Shown here: piece by piece, positions 26,881 through 38,100 of the stretch
How positions within the stretch are numbered: position 1 is the first letter of the stretch
Layout of the letters: the number at the start of each line of letters is the position of its first letter
Assembly (NCBI RefSeq): GCF_005048855.1
Contig: NZ_SUME01000006.1
Span: 62,001-126,000, forward strand
From: Sphingobacterium olei
GTDB taxonomy: Bacteria; Bacteroidota; Bacteroidia; Sphingobacteriales; Sphingobacteriaceae
Reading direction: 5' to 3'
Length of the DNA stretch: 64,000 nucleotides
The notes under the pieces: generated by a model
The model's input: only the letters and a program-made list of their open reading frames with translations
What the model was told of the DNA's origin: nothing
The model's database searches: none
Translations under genes and position numbers: made by a program

Positions 26881-28368
26881 ATGAAAATATGGAATATAGT
26901 CTCCGTTTTGCGCCATTTGATAGCCTTTATATGGCTGTCTTCTGGTTTTGCGCAACAACCTGGCGTAAGAAGCTGGATTACGAAAGCTGACGGTTCGGCA
27001 CTGCTGGAAGAGCAACCTATTGCGCTCTTTGGGGAAAATGACGGAAGACATTTTCCAATTGTAGTGGACGAACGGCAAACGTTTCAGGAAATTGATGGCT
27101 TTGGTTTTGCGTTGACTGGGGGGAGCGCAGAGCTGCTTCATAAGATGAGCCCATCGTCGCGTTCTGCTTTATTAAAAGAGTTATTCGGCAAAGGAACGAG
27201 TGATGTTTCGATCAATTACCTCCGCTTAAGTATCGGCGCTTCTGACCTCAATCGGTTTGTGTATTCCTATAACGATTTAAAGGATGGTGAAACGGATATA
27301 GCGTTGAAAAAATTTAGCTTGGGACATGATTACGATGATATCATCCCCGTGCTAAAGGAAATTTTAGCCATTAATCCTACGCTAAAAATAATGGCTTCCC
27401 CGTGGTCGGCACCGACATGGATGAAAACCAACGGAAAGGTGCAGGGAGGTTCGCTAAAACCGGAATACTATGCGGTATATGCAAAATACCTGCTGCGTTA
27501 TGTGCAGGAAATGAAAAAGGAGGGGATTGTGATCGACGCTATTACGGTACAAAATGAGCCACTGAATTCAAGAAACACACCTAGTATGCCTATTACAGTA
27601 CCCGAGATGCGTGTGTTTTTGAGGGATCACTTAGGGCCTCTTTTTTACAAAAACGTACCGGAAACAAAGATTGTGCTTTTTGATCATAACTGCGACCGGC
27701 CGGATTATCCTTTGGCTTTATTAAATGATATGGAGCTGGACAGGTATGTGGATGGATCGGGGTTTCATCATTACGGTGGCGATATAAGTACCATGTCCCT
27801 CGTTCATCAGGCACGACCGGATAAGAATATTTATTTTACAGAGCAGATGGTTACCCAGAACACTGATGTGCCCATCATGAATATTGCCTATCAAGTAGAA
27901 CGTTTGGTGATTGGGACGATGCGCAATTGGAGTAAGAACCTTATTTTATGGAATCTTGCTGCAGATCCTCATAATGATCCACATACCGATAATGGGGGCT
28001 GTTCTATCTGTCAAGGTGCACTTACACTTGATGGCGACGCGGTCTCCAAAAATGTAGCTTTTCATGTTATAGCGCAAGCTTCCAAATTCGTTCCTACGGG
28101 TTCTGTGCGCATCCAATCGAATGGCCCGTTTGATGGGGTGGTCAATTTAACGACAGATGAGGAAAATGCTGAAATTACAAGGACGACTCACATCGCGCAG
28201 GGCAATGTATTGCCAAATGTTGCATTTAAGACACCTGAGGGGAAGATTGTCCTCATTGTAGCAAACAGTTCGTTTACTGACCGGAGTGTAAAGATTCAGT
28301 ACAGGGGGCGTTTTGTTAATCTTTCTTTAGCTGCCGGAGCTATTGCAACCTATGTTTGGCCTATTTAA
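26881..28368 (+). CDS. GH30-family glycosidase, secreted
   Basis: 495 residues with a signal peptide ending at SSGFAQ. GH30 landmarks are EIDGFGFALTGGSAELL, INYLRLSIGASDL, MASPWSAPTWMK, the acid/base Glu226 in AITVQNEPLNS and the nucleophile Glu321 in IYFTEQM. The C-terminal beta-sandwich of GH30 is complete (KTPEGKIVLIVANSS ... AGAIATYVWPI). Bacterial relatives include beta-1,6-glucanases, glucosylceramidase-like beta-glucosidases and xylanases. In a mannan locus it may remove beta-glucosyl units from glucomannan or attack a co-occurring glucan; its true substrate is open. Confidence 0.9.
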   Translation: MKIWNIVSVLRHLIAFIWLSSGFAQQPGVRSWITKADGSALLEEQPIALFGENDGRHFPIVVDERQTFQEIDGFGFALTGGSAELLHKMSPSSRSALLKELFGKGTSDVSINYLRLSIGASDLNRFVYSYNDLKDGETDIALKKFSLGHDYDDIIPVLKEILAINPTLKIMASPWSAPTWMKTNGKVQGGSLKPEYYAVYAKYLLRYVQEMKKEGIVIDAITVQNEPLNSRNTPSMPITVPEMRVFLRDHLGPLFYKNVPETKIVLFDHNCDRPDYPLALLNDMELDRYVDGSGFHHYGGDISTMSLVHQARPDKNIYFTEQMVTQNTDVPIMNIAYQVERLVIGTMRNWSKNLILWNLAADPHNDPHTDNGGCSICQGALTLDGDAVSKNVAFHVIAQASKFVPTGSVRIQSNGPFDGVVNLTTDEENAEITRTTHIAQGNVLPNVAFKTPEGKIVLIVANSSFTDRSVKIQYRGRFVNLSLAAGAIATYVWPI

Positions 28369-28378
28369 TGCTTGGGAT

Positions 28379-29533
28379 ATGAAACCTATAAAAATAGTAT
28401 TAACGAGTTTACTGTTGATGTGCTGCCTGTTCGCTGTCACCGCGCAAACTATCGGCGGAAGGAATTTCAGCACGGATGGATGGTGGAATCCGAGTGCGAC
28501 TACTTTTTCGCCGCAGGTCGGGAAAGATGGAACGGTAACGTTTCGTCTTAAGGCGCCTCATGCAAAGACCGTTTTCGTCGAATTAGGCGATTGGGATATT
28601 CAGGAATGGAAAATGAAGAAGGACGAGCAGGGTATCTGGTCTGTTGTCGTGGATTCCCTATCCCCCGGTATATATCAATACCATTTTAAAGTGGATGGAC
28701 TCACGATGTTGGATTTAGAAAATCCTCGGGTTAAGCATGGTACCTCTATATATGGAAATATCCTCGAGATCAGAGGAGAAGCCCCTCTTTTTGACCAGAC
28801 CAAAGATGTGCCACATGGTGAGGTACGTATACTGCGCTATCGTGCAACAACGCTACAAAAGAATAGAACGGTATATGTCTACGTGCCACCCGGATATAAC
28901 GAAGAGGGGGAGGCTTTTCCGGTTTTATACCTGCGGCATGGTGGTGGAGACGATGAGGGGAGCTGGATACGTGACGGAGGCGTAGCGGATGTGCTTGACA
29001 ATCTCCTTGCAGAGCGTAAGGCGAAACCCATGTTGGTGGTCATGACCAACGGACATACAGACGGTTCTTGGGCGGGAGGGAGTTCAAAAGAAGGGATGGA
29101 CATCTTGGAACATGAACTGCTTAATGATGTGATTCCGCTGGTAGAAGAGCGGTTTCACGTACATAAATCCAAAAAAGGAAGGGCTATCGCCGGCTTATCG
29201 ATGGGCGGTGGACAGGCTTTTGTGATCGGGCTGCGAAATATGGATAAGTTTAACTACATCGGTCAGTTCAGCTCGGGGCTGCTAAGCGATGAGAAGTTAA
29301 ATCTTTCGGACTACGTGCCGGAATGGGAGTATAAAAAACGAGAGATAAATGGGCTCATCAAGATCCTGTGGACGAGCTGTGGAACCAAAGATCCACGTTA
29401 CCAAGGTCATTTGAATTTTTTAAAGACCTTGGACAAGGAAGGGATAGCCTATCAAAGTGACGAAGCACCGGCCGGACACGAGTGGGCATTTTGGCGGGAA
29501 CAATTGGCAAGATTTACCGTGCACTTATTTTAA
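28379..29533 (+). CDS. Secreted carbohydrate esterase (Esterase D fold with N-terminal E-set/CBM48-like domain)
   Basis: The start at 28379 ([10 protein letters not shown]) is used; the frame upstream to 28343 would overlap GH30 and lacks a signal peptide. After the signal (ending VTAQ) come an early-set/CBM48-like domain (about 45-130: [20 protein letters not shown] ... [11 protein letters not shown]) and an alpha/beta-hydrolase domain. The nucleophile is Ser274 in IAGLSMGGG and the probable catalytic His lies in [10 protein letters not shown]. The architecture equals that of acetylxylan/feruloyl-type esterases of Bacteroidota PULs. Here the likely role is removing acetyl groups from mannan so the mannanases can act. 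It starts 10 nt after GH30 ends. Confidence 0.85.
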   Translation: MKPIKIVLTSLLLMCCLFAVTAQTIGGRNFSTDGWWNPSATTFSPQVGKDGTVTFRLKAPHAKTVFVELGDWDIQEWKMKKDEQGIWSVVVDSLSPGIYQYHFKVDGLTMLDLENPRVKHGTSIYGNILEIRGEAPLFDQTKDVPHGEVRILRYRATTLQKNRTVYVYVPPGYNEEGEAFPVLYLRHGGGDDEGSWIRDGGVADVLDNLLAERKAKPMLVVMTNGHTDGSWAGGSSKEGMDILEHELLNDVIPLVEERFHVHKSKKGRAIAGLSMGGGQAFVIGLRNMDKFNYIGQFSSGLLSDEKLNLSDYVPEWEYKKREINGLIKILWTSCGTKDPRYQGHLNFLKTLDKEGIAYQSDEAPAGHEWAFWREQLARFTVHLF

Positions 29534-29583
29534 CATTAGAAAACACAAGTCACATAGACCACATAAATACATTGGCAAAAGAA

Positions 29584-30753
29584 ATGAATAGCAAATTTGA
29601 GAACCGGTTGGCCGCCGTAAAGGAGGCTTATGAGCAATTGTTGAATAAAAAGAATGAGGCGGTGTTGCCGGGAAATGGCATCTACGAGCGGTATATCAAT
29701 CCGGTAGTAACTGCAGATCATACTCCTTTACACTGGCGTTTTGATCTCGATGAAACGAGTAACCCCTACTTGATGGAGCGTTTTGGCATTAACGGTACAT
29801 TCAATGCAGGTGCCATCAAGTGGCAAGGGAAGTACATTTTGGTAGTCAGAGTGGAAGGCAATGATAGAAAATCATTCTTTGCCATTGCAGAGAGCTCGAA
29901 TGGAGTTGACGGTTTTCGATTCTGGGATTACCCCATCGTTATTCCTGAAACGGAGACTCCGGATACGAATGTATATGATATGCGCCTTACCCAGCATGAA
30001 GACGGTTGGATTTATGGTGTTTTTTGTACGGAACGCAAAGACCCTAACGCTGCGCCCGGCGATTTATCGTCTGCTGTTGCCGCTGCGGGTATTGTACGAA
30101 CAAAAGATTTAAAGACATGGGAACGCTTACCCGATTTACAGTCAACAAGTCAGCAGCGGAATGTGGTCCTGCATCCGGAATTTGTAGGCGGAAAATATGC
30201 ATTGTACACACGTCCGCAAGATGGTTTCATCGACGCGGGAAGCGGAGGGGGAATCGGTTGGACGGTAGTGGATAGTATGGAAAAAGCCATCGTTCTGGAG
30301 GAAAAAATTGTGAATTCGCGCCAATATCATACGATCAAAGAGTTGAAAAATGGACAGGGACCAGCACCCATTAAAACCGAAAAGGGCTGGTTGCACTTGG
30401 CACATGGTGTCCGCGCCTGTGCGGCAGGGCTTCGTTACGTCCTGTACGTGTTCTTGACCGATCGCAATCAACCCGACAGGTTGATTGCTGAACCAGCAGG
30501 ACATTTAATGGCGCCGCAAGGAGAAGAGCGTGTAGGGGATGTTTCGAACGTATTGTTTACAAACGGTTGGATTGCGGATGATGATGGAACGGTTTTTATC
30601 TACTATGCATCAAGCGATACACGTATGCATGTGGCTGTTTCTTCTGTTGATAGGCTCCTGGACTACTGCTTAAACACGGCTGAAGACGGTTTTCGGTCAG
30701 CGGTATCTGTAGATGTGCTATCTCGTATTATTTCAAAGAATTTAAATCGTTAA
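29584..30753 (+). CDS. GH130 4-O-beta-D-mannosyl-D-glucose phosphorylase
   Basis: The start at 29584 (MNSKFENRL) gives 389 residues without a signal peptide. The longer frame from 29482 runs back into the esterase gene. GH130_1-type landmarks are [34 protein letters not shown] and the proposed general acid Asp132 in NVYDMRLTQ. These are followed by phosphate-site residues in [10 protein letters not shown] and [19 protein letters not shown]. Family enzymes convert mannosyl-glucose plus phosphate to mannose-1-phosphate and glucose in the cytoplasm. The adjacent 2-epimerase makes the substrate from mannobiose, which makes this assignment strong. Confidence 0.93.
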   Translation: MNSKFENRLAAVKEAYEQLLNKKNEAVLPGNGIYERYINPVVTADHTPLHWRFDLDETSNPYLMERFGINGTFNAGAIKWQGKYILVVRVEGNDRKSFFAIAESSNGVDGFRFWDYPIVIPETETPDTNVYDMRLTQHEDGWIYGVFCTERKDPNAAPGDLSSAVAAAGIVRTKDLKTWERLPDLQSTSQQRNVVLHPEFVGGKYALYTRPQDGFIDAGSGGGIGWTVVDSMEKAIVLEEKIVNSRQYHTIKELKNGQGPAPIKTEKGWLHLAHGVRACAAGLRYVLYVFLTDRNQPDRLIAEPAGHLMAPQGEERVGDVSNVLFTNGWIADDDGTVFIYYASSDTRMHVAVSSVDRLLDYCLNTAEDGFRSAVSVDVLSRIISKNLNR

Positions 30754-30778
30754 TTTAGGCGTCAATTTAAAACCTGTT

Positions 30779-32176
30779 ATGGAATTGAAATCAGATAAAG
30801 TCACCCTTCGGGAGAAAGTCGGTTATGGTTTAGGAGATGCTGCATCTTCTATGTTCTGGAAGCTGTTCGGTATGTACTTAATGTTTTTTTATACCGATAT
30901 TTTCGGCATGGAGGCAAAAGCTGTAGGGACGATGTTTCTGATCACACGGGTCTGGGATTCTTTATTTGATCCTATTGTGGGGGCTTTCGCCGACCGCACA
31001 CGAACGAAATGGGGCAAGTTTAGACCTTATATTCTGTATGTCGCAATCCCTTTTGGTGTAATTGGTGCGTTCACATTTTTAACGCCCGCATTAGATGGTG
31101 TAGGGAAAATGGTGTATGCATATGTCACCTATTCGTTAATGATGATGGTTTACTCTGCAATTAATGTACCTTATGCTTCATTATTGGGCGTAATGAGTCC
31201 ATCCCCAAAGATTCGCAATGTGCTGGCCACATTTAGGATGACGTTTGCGTATATCGGAAGCTTTGTGACGTTATTATTATTCAATCCATTGGTAAACTAT
31301 TTTAGCAAAAATAGTCAGAACATAACAGATCAGCAGTATGGATGGTTTATGGCAGCTACGGTCATTGCTGTTTTTTCGGTCTTACTGTTTTTGTTGTGCT
31401 TCTATTGGACGAAAGAACGGGTGATCCCCATAGCGTCGACGAGTTCGACACTTAAACAGGATATTCGTGATCTACTGAACAATAGACCCTGGTGGATCCT
31501 GCTGGGAGCAGGAGTGGCTGCGCTGGTGTTCAATTCGATTAGGGATGGAGCGACCTTGTATTACTTCAAGTATTATGTACGTGAAGATCAATTCGACAAT
31601 ATCGTGCTGCTCAATATTCCCTTTGTTTTAAGCGGTCTTTATTTAGCCTTAGGGCAGGCCGCCAACATTATCGGCGTGGTTGCGGCAGCTCCGCTAAGTA
31701 ATAAGATTGGCAAGAAGAATACCTATATGGGGGCGATGCTAATTGCTACGGCAGCGAGCATCTCTTTTTATTGGTTAGAACATGATGAGCTGCTCCTGAT
31801 TTTCGTGCTTCAGGTCTTGATAAGCATTTGTGCAGGGGCAATTTTTCCGTTGTTGTGGTCTATGTATGCCGACTGTGCGGATTATTCGGAATTGCGGACA
31901 GGAAACCGTGCTACGGGTTTGATCTTTAGCTCGTCGTCTATGAGCCAGAAATTGGGTTGGGCATTTGGTACCGCGGTAACGGGATGGCTATTGGGCTACT
32001 ACGGTTTTCAGGCTAACCAGGTTCAAAGTGCCGAGACGCTATCTGGAATACGTATGTTCTTGAGCTTTTTCCCCGCGATTGGTACCGTGTTATCCGTGTT
32101 GTTTATCAGTCTTTATCCATTGAGTGAAAAGAAGATGCTGGATATCACAACAGAATTGGAAAAAAGAAGGATTTAG
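30779..32176 (+). CDS. GPH/MFS-family sugar:cation symporter (probably mannobiose importer)
   Basis: 465 residues with 11-12 hydrophobic segments and no signal peptide. The GPH family start EKVGYGLGDAASSMFWKLFGMYLMFFYTDIFGM is clear, as is the cytoplasmic motif WDSLFDPIVGAFADRTRTKWGKFRPYI between helices 2 and 3. The middle signature is NVPYASLLGVMSP and the C-terminal half has SMYADCADYSELRTGNRATGLIFS. The gene lies between GH130 and the 2-epimerase, whose products require an inner-membrane disaccharide importer. Substrate is inferred from context. Confidence 0.9.
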   Translation: MELKSDKVTLREKVGYGLGDAASSMFWKLFGMYLMFFYTDIFGMEAKAVGTMFLITRVWDSLFDPIVGAFADRTRTKWGKFRPYILYVAIPFGVIGAFTFLTPALDGVGKMVYAYVTYSLMMMVYSAINVPYASLLGVMSPSPKIRNVLATFRMTFAYIGSFVTLLLFNPLVNYFSKNSQNITDQQYGWFMAATVIAVFSVLLFLLCFYWTKERVIPIASTSSTLKQDIRDLLNNRPWWILLGAGVAALVFNSIRDGATLYYFKYYVREDQFDNIVLLNIPFVLSGLYLALGQAANIIGVVAAAPLSNKIGKKNTYMGAMLIATAASISFYWLEHDELLLIFVLQVLISICAGAIFPLLWSMYADCADYSELRTGNRATGLIFSSSSMSQKLGWAFGTAVTGWLLGYYGFQANQVQSAETLSGIRMFLSFFPAIGTVLSVLFISLYPLSEKKMLDITTELEKRRI

Positions 32177-32205
32177 GCGATAACACGTAATAATATATAG
32201 TATTG

Positions 32206-33366
32206 ATGGACGGATTTAAAAAAGAACTGGAAAATAATATCCTACACTTTTGGGAAGAAAAGATGGTGGATGAGGAACATGACGGTTTTTACGGCGCTAT
32301 TGATGGGAAAAACCGGCTGTTGCCTAAGGCGAATAAGGGTGCAGTGATGAATGCCAGGGTGCTTTGGACTTTCTCGGCGGCTTATCGGGTATTGCAGGAA
32401 AAACGATATCTCAGCATGGCCAAACGTGCCTTCGTGTACATCAAAAAGTATTTTCTGGATCTACAGCAGGGCGGGGTATTTTGGGAAGTGGATTACCTGG
32501 GAAAGCCGGTAAATCGCAAGAAACAAACTTATGCACAGGGTTTTGCACTCTATGCTTTTTCGGAATACTACAGGGCGACAGGCGAGGAGGAAGCACTGGA
32601 TTTGGCGATCGCCTTGTTCCATGCCATAGAGACGTGTAAGGATGAAAAATTGGGTGGATATTGGGAAGCTTTTACGGAAGATTGGCAACCTATAGCGGAT
32701 ATGCGCTTGAGTGAAAAGGATGAAAATGAAGCCAAGACTATGAATACGCATTTACATATCCTCGAAGCGTATACAAACTTGATCCGGGTGTGGCCAGATG
32801 AACGTTTGCTCGTTGCTCAGCACGACTTGATTCGTGTATTTCTGGATCAGATATTGAACACGGAAACGGGACATTTGCAGTTGTTCTTTGATCGTGAATG
32901 GAACACCAAAGGCGACGTGATTTCTTATGGACATGATATCGAAGCTGCCTGGTTGTTGTGGGAAGCAGTAACGGTACTGGGTAATGTTGAACTCCAAGAT
33001 GAGGTTCGCCTGGTGGCCGGTAAGATCGCCGCCGCCGCCGCAGAAGGGATACTGCCCGACGGAAGCATGGCGTATGAACTAAAAAACGGGCATCTGGATA
33101 AAGAGCGACACTGGTGGGTGCAGGCTGAAGCCGTAGTGGGTTATCAATATATGGCCATGATATTGGAAGACGAAACTTCGAAACAACGGGCAGAAGCATT
33201 GTGGTGTTACATCCAACAGCATATAGTGGATAAGGAAAATGGCGAATGGTATTGGAGCCGTTTGGAGGATGGATCGGCTAATGATCAGGACGACAAGGCT
33301 GGTTTTTGGAAATGCCCTTACCATAATGGCAGAATGTGTTTAGAGATGATGGCAAAAGGGATATGA
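32206..33366 (+). CDS. AGE-family cellobiose/mannobiose 2-epimerase
   Basis: 386 residues, cytoplasmic; the ATG at 32206 is preferred over an adjacent TTG. The (alpha/alpha)6-barrel of the N-acyl-glucosamine 2-epimerase family is recognisable. Landmarks are HFWEEKMVDEEHDGFYGAID, ARVLWTFSAAYR, KQTYAQGFALYAFSEYYR, MNTHLHILEAYTNL, SYGHDIEAAWLLWEA and RHWWVQAEAVVGYQYM, with the catalytic His residues in HLHILEAY, GHDIEA and RHWWVQAE. It converts beta-1,4-mannobiose to mannosyl-glucose, the GH130 substrate. It is the last gene of the mannan locus; a convergent terminator follows 22 bp on. Confidence 0.95.
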   Translation: MDGFKKELENNILHFWEEKMVDEEHDGFYGAIDGKNRLLPKANKGAVMNARVLWTFSAAYRVLQEKRYLSMAKRAFVYIKKYFLDLQQGGVFWEVDYLGKPVNRKKQTYAQGFALYAFSEYYRATGEEEALDLAIALFHAIETCKDEKLGGYWEAFTEDWQPIADMRLSEKDENEAKTMNTHLHILEAYTNLIRVWPDERLLVAQHDLIRVFLDQILNTETGHLQLFFDREWNTKGDVISYGHDIEAAWLLWEAVTVLGNVELQDEVRLVAGKIAAAAAEGILPDGSMAYELKNGHLDKERHWWVQAEAVVGYQYMAMILEDETSKQRAEALWCYIQQHIVDKENGEWYWSRLEDGSANDQDDKAGFWKCPYHNGRMCLEMMAKGI

Positions 33367-33387
33367 CAAACGACGAAGGCCATGAAT

Positions 33388-33429
33388 ATATAAACTCCCA
33401 AGATGTGGTATCGACTTGGGAGTTTATAT
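33388..33429. terminator. Bidirectional terminator with perfect 15-bp stem
   Basis: ATATAAACTCCCAAG (33388-33402) is the exact reverse complement of CTTGGGAGTTTATAT (33415-33429), with a 12-nt loop. It lies between the convergent epimerase gene and the PUL3 susD gene and can serve both transcripts. Confidence 0.9.
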
Positions 33430-33493
33430 CGTATGCAGTTATGAATTCCGTGGAATGATTGTGTTAAAATCTCTTCTTTTCATGATGTGATGT

Positions 33494-35149
33494 TTACTGT
33501 GGATATCCGGTATTTTGTGTCCAGTGTTTGTTTACTTCCAAAACTTGTCTTGGAACAGGAAATATCCTGCGGTAACGCTCAGAAGATCCAGCAGCATACA
33601 AGGATTTGAAGCCCCAGTCTTCCTCAAACTTACCATAGCGAATTAGATCATTACGGCGCCAGGATTCATCTGAAAACTCCCTCGCACGCTCATCCAATAA
33701 CTCGGCGAAGGTAGGCTCGGTAGTCAATGCAGGCGCATTCACATAGGCGCGAACCTGGTTCATTAACGACATAGCTGTTTCTCCATTGGTTGGGGCCGCC
33801 CCGCGGAGGATGGCTTCGGCTTTCATGAGCAATACGTCAGCGTACCGGAAAATAGGCACATCGTTACTTTGGTTTCTATTGTTGGCAGCCGTAACATTTA
33901 CATCCATATAAAACTTAACGGAGCGGTAACCCATGGATCGGCCTTTTTGGTCATTGCCGGCATTGAGAGTTGGGCCGCCATCCGGGCGAAGCGTAATTTC
34001 TTTTGTGGTCTCCATGTGCCAGTCAAATGTGACGTTCTCGTCACTTCCCGAGTAATCTTGATCTATCCCTTTTTTTGAGGTTCTGATTAAAAAAGGACGG
34101 CTCAAATCCGGCGAATAGTCTGACCAGTAGTACTGAAGTCCGCCCATATAGGAAGCATTACGGTCGTCTCCTTCTAAATTAAATTTAGCAAGGAAAGTCG
34201 GTAGTACACGAAAGGTACCTCCCACACTGGATGGCAACGGTGCAAATTGATTTTGTCCGCTGCGATGGATCCAGAAGCGCGCGTAGGTCATACCTTGTTG
34301 CTTTTCCCTGTCGTAGGGCATGGCAAAAATGAAGTCCTTGATCTGCGGTCCGTTGTCTGGACGGAATTTTTCGAGGTACTTGTGGCTGCTTAGGTTAAAC
34401 TGACCCGATTGGATAATATCATCACACATGGCCACGACTTGCGCGAGTTTCTCGTTAGGCATCGCGGGGGTGTAGGCTGCGACATCGCCTGAGGTATATA
34501 CAGACCAGTTCAGGTAAAGCTTAGCCAATAGCGCATCGGCCATGTAACGCGTCGCTTTGCCATAAGTAGCTGCAGAAACTTCACCCGGTAAGCGATCCCG
34601 CACAGCGAGTAGTTCGGACTCGATAAAGTTTGCTATTTCAGCCCGTGATGATCGATCGGGTATTTGATCTACTTTCCCCTTGATTAAGGGCGCTCCTCCA
34701 AAATTATCCATCAAAAGGAAGTAAAAATAGGCACGCATGGCACGCATAGGTGCAGCCTTATCACTTTCATCATCACCGAAAATGGTCAGTACATTGTTTG
34801 AAAGATTGATACCCGTCATTGCCGCATTCCACATGTTAGGAAGGATAGCGTTGTCAGATGTCCAGTTATGTACGTGAAGTTCGCGGAAACGCCCTCCATC
34901 GTAGTAGTCGGTACCCAAAGCAACACTCACGGCTTCGTCGGACGATAAAGTCTGCACCATCCAATGATTGTATCCTAATGCGCCACGGTACGCGGCATAC
35001 ACATCTGCCGAGATGGCTTCAGCAGCCCTTTCGGTAGTTGGGAAATCGGTGTATTGTGATTTAATATCAACATCCAGGTCGGTACATGAAACGAAGGCCG
35101 CAACAAGGGCCGACATGGAAAATAAGGGGATATATAGTTTTGATTTCAT
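33494..35149 (-). CDS. SusD-like lipoprotein (PUL3)
   Basis: 551 residues; lipobox VAAFVSC. SusD landmarks are FPTTERAAEAISADVYAAYRGALGYNHW, the TPR region AAPMRAMRAYFYFLLMDNFGGAPLIKG and ATRYMADALLAKLYLNW. The C-terminus carries VPIFRYADVLLMKAEAILRGAAPTNGETAMSLMNQVRAYV with LLDERAREFSDESWRRNDLIRYGKFE and the terminal HWTQNTGYPQ. It is the last gene of PUL3 on this strand; no enzyme follows before the convergent mannan locus. Substrate unknown. Confidence 0.95.
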   Translation of the reverse strand: MKSKLYIPLFSMSALVAAFVSCTDLDVDIKSQYTDFPTTERAAEAISADVYAAYRGALGYNHWMVQTLSSDEAVSVALGTDYYDGGRFRELHVHNWTSDNAILPNMWNAAMTGINLSNNVLTIFGDDESDKAAPMRAMRAYFYFLLMDNFGGAPLIKGKVDQIPDRSSRAEIANFIESELLAVRDRLPGEVSAATYGKATRYMADALLAKLYLNWSVYTSGDVAAYTPAMPNEKLAQVVAMCDDIIQSGQFNLSSHKYLEKFRPDNGPQIKDFIFAMPYDREKQQGMTYARFWIHRSGQNQFAPLPSSVGGTFRVLPTFLAKFNLEGDDRNASYMGGLQYYWSDYSPDLSRPFLIRTSKKGIDQDYSGSDENVTFDWHMETTKEITLRPDGGPTLNAGNDQKGRSMGYRSVKFYMDVNVTAANNRNQSNDVPIFRYADVLLMKAEAILRGAAPTNGETAMSLMNQVRAYVNAPALTTEPTFAELLDERAREFSDESWRRNDLIRYGKFEEDWGFKSLYAAGSSERYRRIFPVPRQVLEVNKHWTQNTGYPQ

Positions 35150-35164
35150 GATAAATTCTCCTGA

Positions 35165-38100
35165 TTATAAGTTAAAGTTTAGACCAAACATAAAGGTGCG
35201 TGTACGTGGATAAGTTTGGCGGTTGTCAACACCAGGGGTAAGACCACCGAGATTCACTTCCGGATCAATGCCTTTGTAGTTAGTGAGTACAAATACATTG
35301 TTCATCGTAGCATAGAGCCTCACATTTTTAAACTGACTTCCAAGATTACTAAAACTGTACGAAAGACTCAGGTTTGCAAGACGCAGGTGATTGCCGCTTT
35401 CCAGATAGCGGTCTGATAGGTAGTGCGCATTGATATCAGTTGCCAGCTCGGTGTCTACGACACTCGCCAATAGATTCTTTTGACCGGCATTACCTACGAC
35501 ATTGGAGTGCCGTGCGCGTGTGCCATTCATGATTTTATGGCCGAATACGCCTTGAAACATGCCGGTCAATGCAAAATTTTGGTAGGTGAAGTTGTTGTTC
35601 CAGCCTAAAGTGAGTTTGGGTTGTGCGCTACCTGTTATGGCTCTGTCTTTGTGTAAAGGCGTGATCGTTGTTTCGCCTGTGCGTTCGCCAGTCTGTTGGT
35701 CATGTACGTGAAATGTGGATATGCCCTCTTCATTATAACCGGCCCATTCCCAGGTATAGAACTGACCAATGGGAGCTCCTTCCATTAAACGCTGTTGAAA
35801 TGCATTACTTTGGCCAGCTCCACCTAGATCGGCCAAGTCTACATAACCTGTAGAAAACTCCTGATTGGTGATACGGGTTACAATGTTTTTATTATGGGAG
35901 GCGACAACCCCGGTGTTCCATGTGAAAGTTGCTGATTTTACTGGAGTTGCATTTAAGGTAAGTTCAACACCTTTGTTACTAATTTCTCCAACATTAGCCG
36001 TCAATGATCCGTATAGATACTTCGTTGTTGAAACGGCATAATCATAAATTAGATCTGTGGTGTTTTTATCGTAAAACTCTAGGGTACCGCTCAATCTATT
36101 GTTCAGGAAAGCGAAATCCAGACCTAGATTAAGCATGCCGGTTCGTTCCCAACGCAGATCGGGATTGGAATTTCGCAGGGCAGCTAAGGTTCGTAAATCA
36201 TTGCCAAAAGCATTGGTGTAAAAGCTGGAGGTCGCGCCATAGACCTGTCTCGATGTAAATACGTCGAAGCCCATTGAATTTCCGCTGACACCGTAACCGG
36301 CACGTAGTTTTAAATCATCGAAGAAGCCCATCTCACGAATAAGCGGTTCTTCGGATAGGCGCCAGGCAGCAGAAATAGAAGGGAAGGTGGCCCATTGGTT
36401 ATTCGCCCCAAAGGCTGAAGAACCGTCGCGTCTTACGGTAGCCTGAAAGAGGTACTTGCTGTCGTAAGCGTAATTTAAACGTCCGTAAACGGAGATCATA
36501 CGGAGCGTGGAGAGGTAATAATTCCCAAATCCCAATAGATCAACGACATTCGCCATTCCGGGATTATAATAGCTTAAGCCATCGTCATAATAATCGGAAG
36601 TCGTCAGTTGAAAACCATCGTTATTGTTGTTCTCTTCCCAGGAATAACCGGCTAATGCCGAAACCTTGTGCAGGCCACCGAACGTCTTGTCGTAAGTCAG
36701 GTTCATCTCCATTACCTGGCGTTCATCTTCCACAGCTGCACGGATAGACTTTCCATTTTGGTTACGTGCTGCCATCGACAGGGCGGTGTTGTACTGCGAA
36801 TTAATATACTGGCGATTCTGCATCGAGAGGTCGATGTTGTACGTCAAACTGGGTAGGATTTCGTAACCAACTTTGGCATGTGCCTGTATCACTTTGGTTT
36901 TGGAAAAATTGGTATTTTCCTCGATTAATGATAAGGGGTTAACGTATTGGGAGCGATCTGTTTTTTCAAACCATGCGCCGGTTTCTGTTCTCACGGGTGA
37001 TACGGGCAAATAGTAGTACATGGCATCGTATACACTTAGGCCATCTCCTAATGCAAGTACATCATTTTGTTTGGTGATGCTGGTGTTTACGTTGAAAGAG
37101 GCGGTTAGCCGATCGTTCAATGCTTTTGTTTGTACGAAGCCGCGGCCGATCTGGCGTCCCATGTCTGTGCCTTTTATGACGCCGTTGTTTTTTAACGTAT
37201 TGAGGCTGGCACTGTATTGGGTTTTGTCTGTGCCGCCCAATAACGAAATGTTATGGTTGTTGGAGATACCGGTACGTTCTACTTCACGCTGCCAGTCGGT
37301 GTTTGCTCCCAAATCGTCGGTCGGTTCCATAGAGAAATTGTTGTCGTTTACAAAATTCCTGTACTGGTCTCCGGTCATCATCTCATAACGTTTGGTGACG
37401 TTATCGACGGCCAGGTAACCGTTGTAGTTGATGCTGGTTTGACCGGATTTGCCACGCTTGGTTGTTACGATGATGACACCATTTGCTGCTTTAGATCCAT
37501 AAATGGCTGTTGCCGAGGCGTCGCGAAGGATATCGATGCTGGCAATATCATCTGGAGCAACCAATGTAAGCGATGCACCTGGAACACCATCAATAACATA
37601 ATAAGGCTCCATGGCTTCGCCGCTTCGCAATGTAGAGGCACCACGCAAACTAACCGATGCCCTGGCATTGGGATTACTGTTGTTGGTCGATATGGTTAGT
37701 CCGGGTACTTTACCCTGTAACATCTGCGCCGGTGAGGAAAATACGCCGACGTTCGCGTCTTCCGCCTTGATCGTCGTGATGGAACTGGTGAGATCTTTTC
37801 GTGCCACCCGGCCGTAGCCAACAACGACTTCATCCAACGCTGTATTTGCTGTCCGCAGTTTTACACTTAGCGCTAAGGGGCTCGCTTCATGAATGCTATA
37901 GCCCGATAAAGTATCAGGTTGGAAACCTACGTAGCTGAAAATAAACTGGTAGGGACCACCTTCGGGAAGGTTTTTAAAGGAAAATAATCCTTTTTCTGAA
38001 GAGCTTGTCGTGAAGGTTTTGCCCGAACCTCCGTGAACGGCTTTGATGCTAACACCGGAAAGAAATTTTCCGGTTTCATCTTGTGTTGCCCCTTTTACCT

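Noticed and set aside
32461..33199. Minus-strand ORFs opposite the epimerase gene
   Set aside because: The plus strand encodes a complete AGE-family enzyme here; the antisense frames have biased composition and no motifs.
37020..37699. Long plus-strand ORFs inside the PUL3 susC gene
   Set aside because: They lie opposite the plug-domain coding region, have no signal peptide or family motif and follow the GC-skewed third positions of the real gene.
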